A DNA stretch of 49,129 nt from Planctomycetota bacterium. Its GTDB lineage: Bacteria > Planctomycetota > Planctomycetia > Pirellulales > Pirellulaceae. Of the stretch, positions 20,201 to 26,479 are shown piece by piece (within the stretch, counting starts at the first letter, position 1; the number at the start of each line of letters is the position of its first letter). The position numbers and the translations under genes are program-made. The stretch covers positions 1 through 49,129 of the forward strand of contig JAQBZB010000029.1 in assembly GCA_027622275.1 (NCBI GenBank), read 5' to 3'. The notes under the pieces are model-generated. The model saw only the letters and a list, made by a program, of their open reading frames with translations, did not search any database and was not told the origin of the DNA.

Positions 20201-20479
20201 TTGACTTCGCTGACCACCGTCGCCGGGCTGACGCCGATCCTGCTCGAGAAATCCTTCCAGGCGCAAGTCCTCATCCCCATGGCCGCAAGTCTCTGTTTCG
20301 GCTTGATGCTCGGCACCGTCTTGGTGCTGTTCCTGGTACCCGTCGTCTATTCGCTTTACGCGCGCTGGATACTCGGCGAGTCCTTCACCAAGCCCACCGA
20401 CACTCCACCTGCCCTGCTCACCGAACCCATCGTCGCCCAACCGAGCGACGAACAGGATCGTGAAGCTGTCTATTCGTGA
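17213..20479 (+). CDS. RND-family multidrug efflux transporter
   Basis: 1088-residue proton-driven inner-membrane pump of the AcrB/MexB type: an N-terminal helix, two large periplasmic loops, and twelve expected membrane helices. Helix 4 keeps the proton-relay Asp pair, Asp401-Asp402 in GIVVDDAIVIGEN. Helix 10 has the matching GVVVNDSIVLIDF. YPGASPSQVEEGI near residue 55 is the family's porter-domain start. Translationally coupled to the adaptor (ATGA overlap). Expected to be controlled by the TetR gene upstream. Substrate not predictable. Confidence 0.95.
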   Translation: MKAAIRWAIQNSPAMNTLMVAVMLIGFISMFLMRREVFPEFDLEIVLISVPYPGASPSQVEEGICQKLEEAVRSINGIKKQTAVAQEGAGHLVLELENNISNVQKILNDIRSEVDRIPSFPVLAEDPEVQQITLRQVAIRVGLLGSDVNTPAAELALREVAERVRTELLLLPSVSQANLIGVRDYQIDVEVSEDTLRKYGLSLQQVGQIIRRENIEIPGGSMKTESQEVLLRGKNKHLLGNEIANIPLVTTPDGVVLTVGELGNVKDEFTDDSAINLINGQPAMVISIDRTATEDLLSIVDDVHKYVKSTDLPAGYELKTWQDTGIDVRDRINLLRRNGIQGLVLVFLVLAVFLDLRLAFWVALGIPISVLGACALLLYVGATLNMISLFAFLLALGIVVDDAIVIGENIYAHRQQGKDFVSAAVDGAYEVMPSVAASVSTTIIAFVPLFYVSGVMGKFIAVMPLAVIAMLVISLAESIFILPVHLAHRDNLFMTGLSYVLYPFRLLGRIIHLAQQQVARLLEFVIQRLYMPAVQWAIRNPAIMLSSAFSIFVVTLAFVPAGITPWLIFPKLDSNWIEAKVTFPDGTPSTVTDLATRQIEAAFDRINDKWAKQGMPLKRLVHRAVGQLVSPGALGPDSRTSGSHVGMVFIELEDTSKRDITSEEILSLWRQETGEIAGVDTLIYGTPEMGPGGAPIEFKLLAPAEHMEELEAAIEACKSELADAGRYPGVVDIRDDSRPGKLEYQLNVKENAKAMGITAADLAETVRASYYGEEVMRLQRGRHEVKLMVRYPPADRRSLAGFDDIRVRGSDGAERPLTELADVHVERGYSEINRVDQLRSITITADIREEEGNPRENVAKFRAEFEPKLATEYPHVRIRWEGQAEQSSDSMQSLFLGFMVALLAMFVLLTIEFRSYFQPLIVLAIIPFGIVGAIWGHALLGLPLTMFSLFGLVALAGVVVNDSIVLIDFINHERKAGVSVHDAIIAAGTRRFRPVVLTSLTTVAGLTPILLEKSFQAQVLIPMAASLCFGLMLGTVLVLFLVPVVYSLYARWILGESFTKPTDTPPALLTEPIVAQPSDEQDREAVYS

Positions 20480-20509
20480 TGGCTCGTCGAACGGCGAACA
20501 GCGGTTACG

Positions 20510-20869
20510 CTAATCGAACGGAAGGTACACAACTTGGTCTTTCCATTCTTCCAGTTCGCTGCCCGACCATATCAGTACGATGCTTTCGATGATCGGCCGG
20601 ATCGGCAGCGTTTGCTGAACCATCAACAGACCCGGAAACGAATCGCCAGCCGTCAGTCGGGCGTAGGCCGCGGCTGGCATCGTGTTGACGTCATGAGACA
20701 CGACCAGCAGTCCAGCGCGCTCGGCGTACGCGAGTATTTCCTCGTCAGACCGCTCGCTCATGCCCGCGTCGCGAACCCGCAAAATTTCAATCGATGGTTC
20801 CTGGCGCAGGACACCTGCAACGAGGTGTTCGTTCAGATCGTGATCGGCCAGAAACCGAGGTCGGCTCAT
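20510..20869 (-). CDS. DUF5615 PIN-like toxin candidate
   Basis: 119 residues of the DUF5615 / Mut7-C-like PIN fold: FLADHDLNEHLVAGVL opens with the acidic DHDLN motif, VRDAGMSERSDEEILAYAERAGLLVVSHD has the central Asp, and IRPIIESI closes. Likely a small RNase. It overlaps the upstream DUF433 gene by ATGA (20866-20869), the usual DUF433-DUF5615 toxin-antitoxin arrangement. Looks intact. Convergent with the RND pump gene, 30 bp away. Confidence 0.8.
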   Translation of the reverse strand: MSRPRFLADHDLNEHLVAGVLRQEPSIEILRVRDAGMSERSDEEILAYAERAGLLVVSHDVNTMPAAAYARLTAGDSFPGLLMVQQTLPIRPIIESIVLIWSGSELEEWKDQVVYLPFD

Positions 20870-21189
20870 GGGGCTTCAGTTCCTGCGTTGGCAGCTTGAC
20901 TGCGGAGCCGCGCGACAACGTGGCTCGCAACGTGGCTGGCCTTTTCACTTTCTTGTTTCCAAATCTCTTCTTGACGCTGCAGGTACTTGTCCACTTCCGG
21001 TTTGTTCGCCAGGTAGTGAGTGATGGTCCCGTAGACTTCTTCCAAACTGAGCGCGGGGTACTGCTGCGCAATCGTTTCAGCGGAATGCCCTTGATGGAAC
21101 GCGGCAATGACACTGTCGAGCATGACGCGCGTCTTCCCTACTCGCTTTACGCCATTTTCGTCATCGCGAATGTAGGTTGATTCGGGCAT
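20866..21189 (-). CDS. DUF433 antitoxin candidate
   Basis: 107 residues from ATG 21189 (MPESTYIRDD); a longer frame to 21225 lacks support. The DUF433 helix-turn-helix core is seen in GKTRVMLDSVIAAFHQGHSAETIAQQYPALSLEEVYGTITHYLANKPEVDKYL. The C-terminal ~35 residues are charged and would contact the toxin. Overlaps the DUF5615 gene by 4 bp, so co-translated; presumably also represses its own promoter. Confidence 0.82.
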   Translation of the reverse strand: MPESTYIRDDENGVKRVGKTRVMLDSVIAAFHQGHSAETIAQQYPALSLEEVYGTITHYLANKPEVDKYLQRQEEIWKQESEKASHVASHVVARLRSQAANAGTEAP

Positions 21190-21357
21190 TTGCCAGCTCC
21201 GTTGCGTTAAACTTCTAGGTAACATCCTAAGCCATTTTATGCCAACGTCTCCGAACCCGCCAGCGCGCTGGCTCGGCGGCAGTGCAGCCTAGCACGCTCA
21301 GGATCGCGCGATCTTACGTACAAAATTGAGATTTCCGCTGGCGATTGCAGGAACGTC

Positions 21358-21440
21358 GGCCTGAAAGGCCAGCTACATACTAGCCCAGGGCGGGCGCTCC
21401 GCTCTGCCCTGGGCTGATATGTGGCTGCCCCTTTCGGGGC
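21358..21440. repeat. Long imperfect cruciform in the gap before the helicase
   Basis: The 459-bp gap 21190-21648 has no gene. Its main feature is a hairpin with 21-bp arms at 21371-21391 and 21406-21426 (three mismatches; inner AGCCCAGGGC/GCCCTGGGCT perfect), flanked by two tiny stems, GGCCTgaaAGGCC and GCCCCtttcGGGGC. Another imperfect repeat (gctggctagagcgagccagc) lies near 21503. Confidence 0.75.
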
Positions 21441-21648
21441 GAGGATTCACAATCCAAATACGCGGTGAGAAACATTTGCATCAGCCCAGCTCACCACCTC
21501 TCCGCTGGCTAGAGCGAGCCAGCGTATGTTCGTAAAATGGTTCGGCAGAACCTCGTCGAATGGTTTGAAAGTAGAAAGCACGACGGTGCGGCGAGGCTTA
21601 ATCTCTGCTGGGTAAAATCTTGCTTGTCACGTTCATCGAGACGTTATC

Positions 21649-23907
21649 ATGACGACCCCCGATGCTGCCTCGGTCGAAGGCACCTTTGAGTACATCGAAG
21701 CGAAGATTCGCCGTGATGCCGAGGGGACGACGTTTGGCGGCGACTTCGAATGGCTTTGCAAGTGGTTCTTGGAAAGCGCTCCCCGGTATCGAGGTCAGTT
21801 CGACAAAGTCTGGCTGTGGAAGGATTGGCCGGATCGCTGGGGAACGGATGCGGGAATCGACATCGTCGCTCGCACGCGATCGGGCGAGTTGTGGGCCATT
21901 CAGGCCAAGGCGGATCATCCCGACCGAGCGATCACTAAACGAGAGATCGACTCGTTCCTGTCCGAATCGAACCGCCCGCAGTTCGCCTATCGACTGCTCA
22001 TGGCGACGACGGATGACATCGGTGCCACGGCTCGCCGAACGCTTCACGGCCAAGAGAAACCGGTAGGGTTGGTTCTGCGTGGTCATTTCCTGACGGAAGA
22101 AGTTCAGTGGCCGGTTCAGATTGGAGGAACCGCCGCGCGATTGCCTCGGTGGAACGCACAACCTCACCAAGCCACCGCGATTGACGCCGTCGTCCACGGC
22201 TTTCGCGACCACGATCGAGGCCAACTCATCATGGCCTGCGGCACAGGCAAGACGCTCACTGCATTGTGGATCGCCGAGCGGTTACAGAGTTCTCGCACAC
22301 TGGTCCTCGTCCCGTCGCTTTCGCTGGTGCAGCAGAATCTTGCCGAGTGGGGTCGTCACTCGGCGGAGGACTTCGACACGCTCGTCGTCTGTTCTGACGA
22401 GTCGGTAGTGCAGAGCCAGGCCGACACTGCGATTCAATCGACGGCCGATCTCGGAGTGAAGGTCACGACTGATCCAACGGAAATTCAGCGCTTCCTCGGC
22501 CAGCGTCGGAAACGCCCAGCGGTTGTGTTTGCCACGTACCAGTCGTCCGACCGCATCGCAGCCGCATACAGGGAGGGCGAGGCTCCCGCCGAGCCGAGGA
22601 GTAGTCGCATCACCAAAATAACCGGCTCGGCGGGAGCTTCGCCCTCCCGTCAACCGAAGCCATTCGATCTGGTGATCTGCGACGAAGCCCATCGTCTGGC
22701 CGGACATGCCGAAGGATTGTTTGCGACCGTGCTTGATGACAAGAAGATCAAGGCTCGCAAGCGGCTGTTCATGACCGCCACGCCGCGTTACATCAAGGAC
22801 CACGTAAAACGTCGTGCGGCGGAACTGGAATTCGAACTCGTCTCGATGGACGACACACACGTCTTCGGCCCCGAGTTCCACGTCCTCACCTTTCATGAAG
22901 CGATCAGTGCGGACCCGCCGTTGCTAACCGATTATCAGGTCGTCGTGATCGGCGTCACTGACCGCGAAGCCAAAGCGTGGGCCGAGCGAGCGACGTTGGT
23001 CCGCACGGCCGAGGGCCTCAGTACCGACGCCCGGACGCTGGCCGCACAGATCGGCTTGGCCAAGGCGATGAAGAAATACGACCTGCGGAAGCTGATCACG
23101 TTCCACTCGTCGGTGGCGAAGGCCAAACGGTTTGTCGATGTCACGCAGCGAGACTCCTTGCCTGGAGTGATCCCGCATCTGACGCGGTCGGCCCGGCCCT
23201 CGGGAAAACTCTGGACGAAACACATCTCCGGTCACACGCCCGCCGGCCAACGAGCCACGTTGCTGAAAGGATTAGGAAACCTGCCGGACGACACGCGCGG
23301 CATCCACTCCAACTGCGCCTGCCTGGGCGAAGGGGTCGATGTTCCGGTGCTCGATGGCGTGGCGTTCATTGACCCCAAGCGGTCGATGGTCGACATCATT
23401 CAGGCGGTGGGTCGAGTGATCCGCAAAGCCGAAGGCAAGCAAATTGGCACCATCGTGATACCGGTCTTCATCGACGAATCCGAAGACGCCGACCACGTCC
23501 TCTCGCAATCGGCCTTCGAGCCAGTCTGGCAAGTGCTCAAGGCCTTGCGAGCACACGACCGCCGACTGGCCGACGAACTCGACCAACTCCGACTTTCGTT
23601 GGGGAGGCGGTCGAAGTCTCACGGCCGAATCAATCTGCCCGACAACATTCGCTTGGATGTTCCGCAGTTACTTCTGCCTAACTTCGAGCAAGCGTTCTAC
23701 GTGCGGACGGTCGAGCAGACGACCGACAAGCCAGCGCTGACCATCGAGAAAATTCTGGCTTGGGTGGATGAATACAAGGCGGCGACGGGAGACTGGCCAA
23801 AAGCAGACATCCGGACAGGTGTCAGGCACGGACGAAAACTGGAGCCGTATCGAGCACGCACTTCATCGAGGCCTTCGCGGACTTCCGGGTCGGTCTTCGT
23901 TGGCTAG
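21649..23907 (+). CDS. PD-(D/E)XK nuclease-DEAH helicase fusion, frameshifted at its C-terminus
   Basis: 752 codons open. Residues ~25-150 are a restriction-endonuclease-like domain: Glu34, then Asp71 and Gln85-Ala-Lys87 in GIDIVARTRSGELWAIQAK. Residues ~165-640 are a superfamily-2 helicase with Walker A ACGTGKT (196-202), DEAH (345-348), and C-lobe GEGVDVPVLDGVAF and QAVGRVIRKAEG. Residues 308-335 are encoded by an inserted hairpin repeat. At 23731 the first of eleven 73-residue modules begins; after TGGCCAAAA an extra G at 23803 shifts the frame, giving an aberrant tail and stop at 23907. Removing it joins this gene to 23804-26119. It resembles the motor part of single-chain restriction enzymes, but no methyltransferase is present. 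Probably defence. Confidence 0.82.
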   Translation: MTTPDAASVEGTFEYIEAKIRRDAEGTTFGGDFEWLCKWFLESAPRYRGQFDKVWLWKDWPDRWGTDAGIDIVARTRSGELWAIQAKADHPDRAITKREIDSFLSESNRPQFAYRLLMATTDDIGATARRTLHGQEKPVGLVLRGHFLTEEVQWPVQIGGTAARLPRWNAQPHQATAIDAVVHGFRDHDRGQLIMACGTGKTLTALWIAERLQSSRTLVLVPSLSLVQQNLAEWGRHSAEDFDTLVVCSDESVVQSQADTAIQSTADLGVKVTTDPTEIQRFLGQRRKRPAVVFATYQSSDRIAAAYREGEAPAEPRSSRITKITGSAGASPSRQPKPFDLVICDEAHRLAGHAEGLFATVLDDKKIKARKRLFMTATPRYIKDHVKRRAAELEFELVSMDDTHVFGPEFHVLTFHEAISADPPLLTDYQVVVIGVTDREAKAWAERATLVRTAEGLSTDARTLAAQIGLAKAMKKYDLRKLITFHSSVAKAKRFVDVTQRDSLPGVIPHLTRSARPSGKLWTKHISGHTPAGQRATLLKGLGNLPDDTRGIHSNCACLGEGVDVPVLDGVAFIDPKRSMVDIIQAVGRVIRKAEGKQIGTIVIPVFIDESEDADHVLSQSAFEPVWQVLKALRAHDRRLADELDQLRLSLGRRSKSHGRINLPDNIRLDVPQLLLPNFEQAFYVRTVEQTTDKPALTIEKILAWVDEYKAATGDWPKADIRTGVRHGRKLEPYRARTSSRPSRTSGSVFVG
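22571..22648. repeat. REP-like hairpin inserted in-frame within the helicase gene
   Basis: Arms 22571-22596 and 22623-22648 pair at 25 of 26 positions around a 26-base loop. The right arm matches the tandem repeat at 1-105. The 78-bp length is a multiple of three, so the reading frame continues, adding EGEAPAEPRSS...GSAGASPSR to the protein just before the DEAH motif. Confidence 0.9.
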
Positions 23908-26119
23908 GCTTCTAGCCGAGCACCGCGGCACCCGAAATCTCCAGGATCTTCCGCCGTTAACGATCGAGCAGATTCTGGTTTGGCTCGATGAGCATCAAGC
24001 GGCGTCGGGTGAGTGGCCGAGACCGGGATCCGGGAAAGTGACAGGCACGGATGAAACGTGGGCCGGTATCAACCATGGCCTTTCTCAAGGCTACCGCGGG
24101 TTGCCGGGTGGGTCATCGCTGGCCAAGCTGCTGGCCGAGCACTGCGGCGTAAGAAACATCCACGACCTCTCGCCGTTGACCGTCGAGCAGATACTGCAAT
24201 GGGTAGACGAGCATAGAGCGGCGACGGGTGAATGGCCGAATCGGACATCCAGGGAAGTTACGGGTACGGACGAAACGTGGCACGGTATCAACCATGCGCT
24301 TCGTCAAGGCAATCGCGGTCTTTCCGGTGGGTCGACGTTATCCGGGCTGCTTGCCGAGCACCGTGGCACTCGGAACCGAAGTGACCTTCCGCCGCTGACC
24401 ATCGAACAGATTCTGGTGTGGGCAGATGAGCATAGAGCGGTGACGGGCGAATGGCCGCAACAAAAATCTGGGAAGGTGATTGGCACGGACGAAACCTGGG
24501 CCGGAATCCAATTTGCACTTAGTAAACGCCGTCGCGCGCTTCACGGTGGGTCTTCACTCGCTAGATTGCTTGCCGAGCACCGCGGCGTCCGAAATACGAT
24601 GGAGCTTTCGCCGCTGACGATCGAACAGATTCTGTTCTGGGTAGATGAGTATAGAGCGGGCACAGGTGACTGGCCCAAATATAACTCCGGCAGGGTGCGG
24701 GGCACGGATGAAACTTGGAGCGGTATCGACTTTGCACTTGTCCAAGGCCGGCGCGGGCTTCCGGGCGGCTCTTCGCTGGCCAAGCAGTTGGCCGAGCACC
24801 GCAGCGTGCGAAACATTAAGGACCTTCCTCCGCTGACCACCGAACAGATTTTGGTTTGGGCCGATGAGCATAGAGCGGCGACCGGTGACTGGCCGCAACG
24901 GACTTCCGGGAAAGTGACTGGCACGGACGAAAACTGGAGTATTATCAATAACGCGCTTCAGCAAGGTATCCGCGGGATTCCGGGCGGCTCTTCGCTAGCC
25001 AAGCTGCTGGCCGAACACCGCGGCACCCGAAACCACCTTGATCTTGCGCCGTTGACAATTGAGCAGATTCTGGTTTGGGCAGATGAGCATAGTGCGACAA
25101 CGGGTGACTGGCCGAAAAAGGCATCCGGGAATGTGCTGGGTACGGACGAAACGTGGGGTGGTATCAACTTTGCACTCCGTCGAGGCCGTCGCGAACTTCC
25201 GGGTGGCTCTTCGCTGGCCAACTTGCTTGCGGAGCGCCGCAGGGTCCGAAACGTAAACGACCTCCCGCCGTTGACCATTGAACAGATTCTAATTTGGGTC
25301 GATGAGCATAGAGCGGCGACAGGTGAATGGCCGAAACCGAAGTCTGGGCCGGTGCCAGGCACGGACGAAATGTGGAAAGGTATCGACGTTGGGCTTACAC
25401 AAGGCCAACGCGGGCTTCCCGGCGGTTCTTCGCTGGGCAAGCTGCTGGCCGAACACCGAGGCGTCCGAAACCTCGCGGATCTTGCGCCGCTGACCATCTC
25501 GCAAATTCTGATTTGGGTGGATGAACATAGGGCGACAACCGGTGAATGGCCGAAACAGAAATCCGGCAAAGTGACAGGCACGGACGAAACGTGGGTCAGT
25601 ATCGACAACGCGCTGAAAGGAGGCAGTCGCGAATTGCCTGGTGACTCTTCACTGGCAAAACTGCTGGACGAGCACCGAGGCGTGCGAAACATTCACGGCC
25701 TTCCGCCGCTGACCATTGAGCAGATTCTTGTGTGGGCGGATGAGCATAAAGCGGCTACAGGCGAATGGCCGAAACAGACGTCTGGGCCAGTGACCGGCAC
25801 GGACGAAGTGTGGAAAGGTATCAACTTTGGGCTTCGTGAAGGCCGTCGAGGGCTTCCGGGCCGGTCTTCGTTGGCCAAGCTGCTGGCCGAGTACCGCGGC
25901 GTCCGAAAAATCACACACCTTGCGCCGCTGACCATCGAACAGATTCTAGTTTGGGTCGGTGAGTACCGAGCGGCTACGGGTGAATGGCCGAACCCGACAT
26001 CCGGGGGAGTGCCCGGCACGGACGAAATGTGGAAAAAGATCGACCGTGCGCTTCGTGAAGGCCGTCGCGGCCTCCCGAGTGGCTCGTCGTTGTCCAAACT
26101 CGTGGATCGGCATAGATGA
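23731..26119 (+). repeat. Eleven tandem 219-bp (73-residue) coding modules
   Basis: Units begin with P/A/S-PLT and run LTIEQIL-W-DEH-ATGEWP, SG, GTDE-W, I-AL, RGLPGGSSLAKLLAEHRG-RN-DL. Ten are full length; the eleventh stops at residue 65. The first is split by the extra G at 23803. Conserved hydrophobic positions (W37, I40, L44) alternate with variable ones (38, 41, 42, 45, 48) on one predicted helix. DNA identity between units is high but not total. Confidence 0.9.
23804..26119 (+). CDS. C-terminal 73-residue module array of the nuclease-helicase
   Basis: Continuous frame from just after the extra G at 23803 to the TGA at 26119, encoding about 771 residues made almost wholly of the repeat modules. 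A start codon is available in this frame (ATG 23768), but its first 12 residues read nonsense relative to the repeat. The natural product is therefore more likely a single ~1490-residue protein joined to the helicase, either by frameshifting or in an ancestor without the extra base. Each module looks like two or three helices: TIEQILVWADEH, W-GI-AL and SSLAKLLAEH. Modules of this style are known to me in planctomycete proteins but not with an assigned function. Nucleic-acid or protein binding is inference. Confidence 0.75.
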   Translation, partial: QTSGQVSGTDENWSRIEHALHRGLRGLPGRSSLARLLAEHRGTRNLQDLPPLTIEQILVWLDEHQAASGEWPRPGSGKVTGTDETWAGINHGLSQGYRGLPGGSSLAKLLAEHCGVRNIHDLSPLTVEQILQWVDEHRAATGEWPNRTSREVTGTDETWHGINHALRQGNRGLSGGSTLSGLLAEHRGTRNRSDLPPLTIEQILVWADEHRAVTGEWPQQKSGKVIGTDETWAGIQFALSKRRRALHGGSSLARLLAEHRGVRNTMELSPLTIEQILFWVDEYRAGTGDWPKYNSGRVRGTDETWSGIDFALVQGRRGLPGGSSLAKQLAEHRSVRNIKDLPPLTTEQILVWADEHRAATGDWPQRTSGKVTGTDENWSIINNALQQGIRGIPGGSSLAKLLAEHRGTRNHLDLAPLTIEQILVWADEHSATTGDWPKKASGNVLGTDETWGGINFALRRGRRELPGGSSLANLLAERRRVRNVNDLPPLTIEQILIWVDEHRAATGEWPKPKSGPVPGTDEMWKGIDVGLTQGQRGLPGGSSLGKLLAEHRGVRNLADLAPLTISQILIWVDEHRATTGEWPKQKSGKVTGTDETWVSIDNALKGGSRELPGDSSLAKLLDEHRGVRNIHGLPPLTIEQILVWADEHKAATGEWPKQTSGPVTGTDEVWKGINFGLREGRRGLPGRSSLAKLLAEYRGVRKITHLAPLTIEQILVWVGEYRAATGEWPNPTSGGVPGTDEMWKKIDRALREGRRGLPSGSSLSKLVDRHR

Positions 26120-26179
26120 GAACTGACTAAGTCGGAACGCGCAGACTCTTTGGCTCGTGCCCTTACTGGCCCCTTACTC

Positions 26180-26290
26180 ACAGAGCGCCGCCGAAGATCG
26201 CAATGGGTTTCAATCCGGAGTCGGCAATCACGCCAAACAATCTCGTCGCGGAGCTACGATCGAACTGTTGCCACGCCATCGGCCACAGAA
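26180..26290. repeat. Dispersed hairpin repeat, copy A
   Basis: Diverged copy of the family best seen at 33331-33577: AGAGCGCCGCCGAAG, a broken GGGTTTCAATCC stem, then GTCGGCAATCACGCCAAACA and TCGTCGCGGAGC. It lies in the 360-bp gap between the module array and the PHP-ATPase gene, next to a helicase-gene fragment. Confidence 0.7.
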
Positions 26291-26319
26291 GTGATTCTTC
26301 GTGGCGTCCCTCTCTTTGA

Positions 26320-26445
26320 TCGATCCCGCACCTGACGCGGTCGGCCCGGCCCTCGGGAAAACCTTGGACGAAACACATCTCCGGCCACAGGCCAACGAGC
26401 CACGTTGCTGAAAGGATTGGGCAACCTGCCGCGGGACATGTGACG
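26320..26445 (+). pseudogene. Partial duplicate of the helicase gene
   Basis: About 125 bp matching 23166-23291 of the helicase gene (GATCCCGCACCTGACGCGG onward to GGGCAACCTGCCG) with a few substitutions and an 8-bp deletion after CCGGCCACA. It encodes no complete domain. Same orientation as the parent. It marks either a lost second helicase copy or a rearrangement that placed the module array between direct repeats. Confidence 0.85.
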
Positions 26446-26479
26446 TATCCCCGCCCCCGACATCTCAGAGCCGGCTGTC

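Noticed and set aside
23731-26119. CRISPR array
   Set aside because: The 219-bp periodicity is a coding repeat with an open frame and codon-type variation. There are no short direct repeats with unique spacers and no cas genes.
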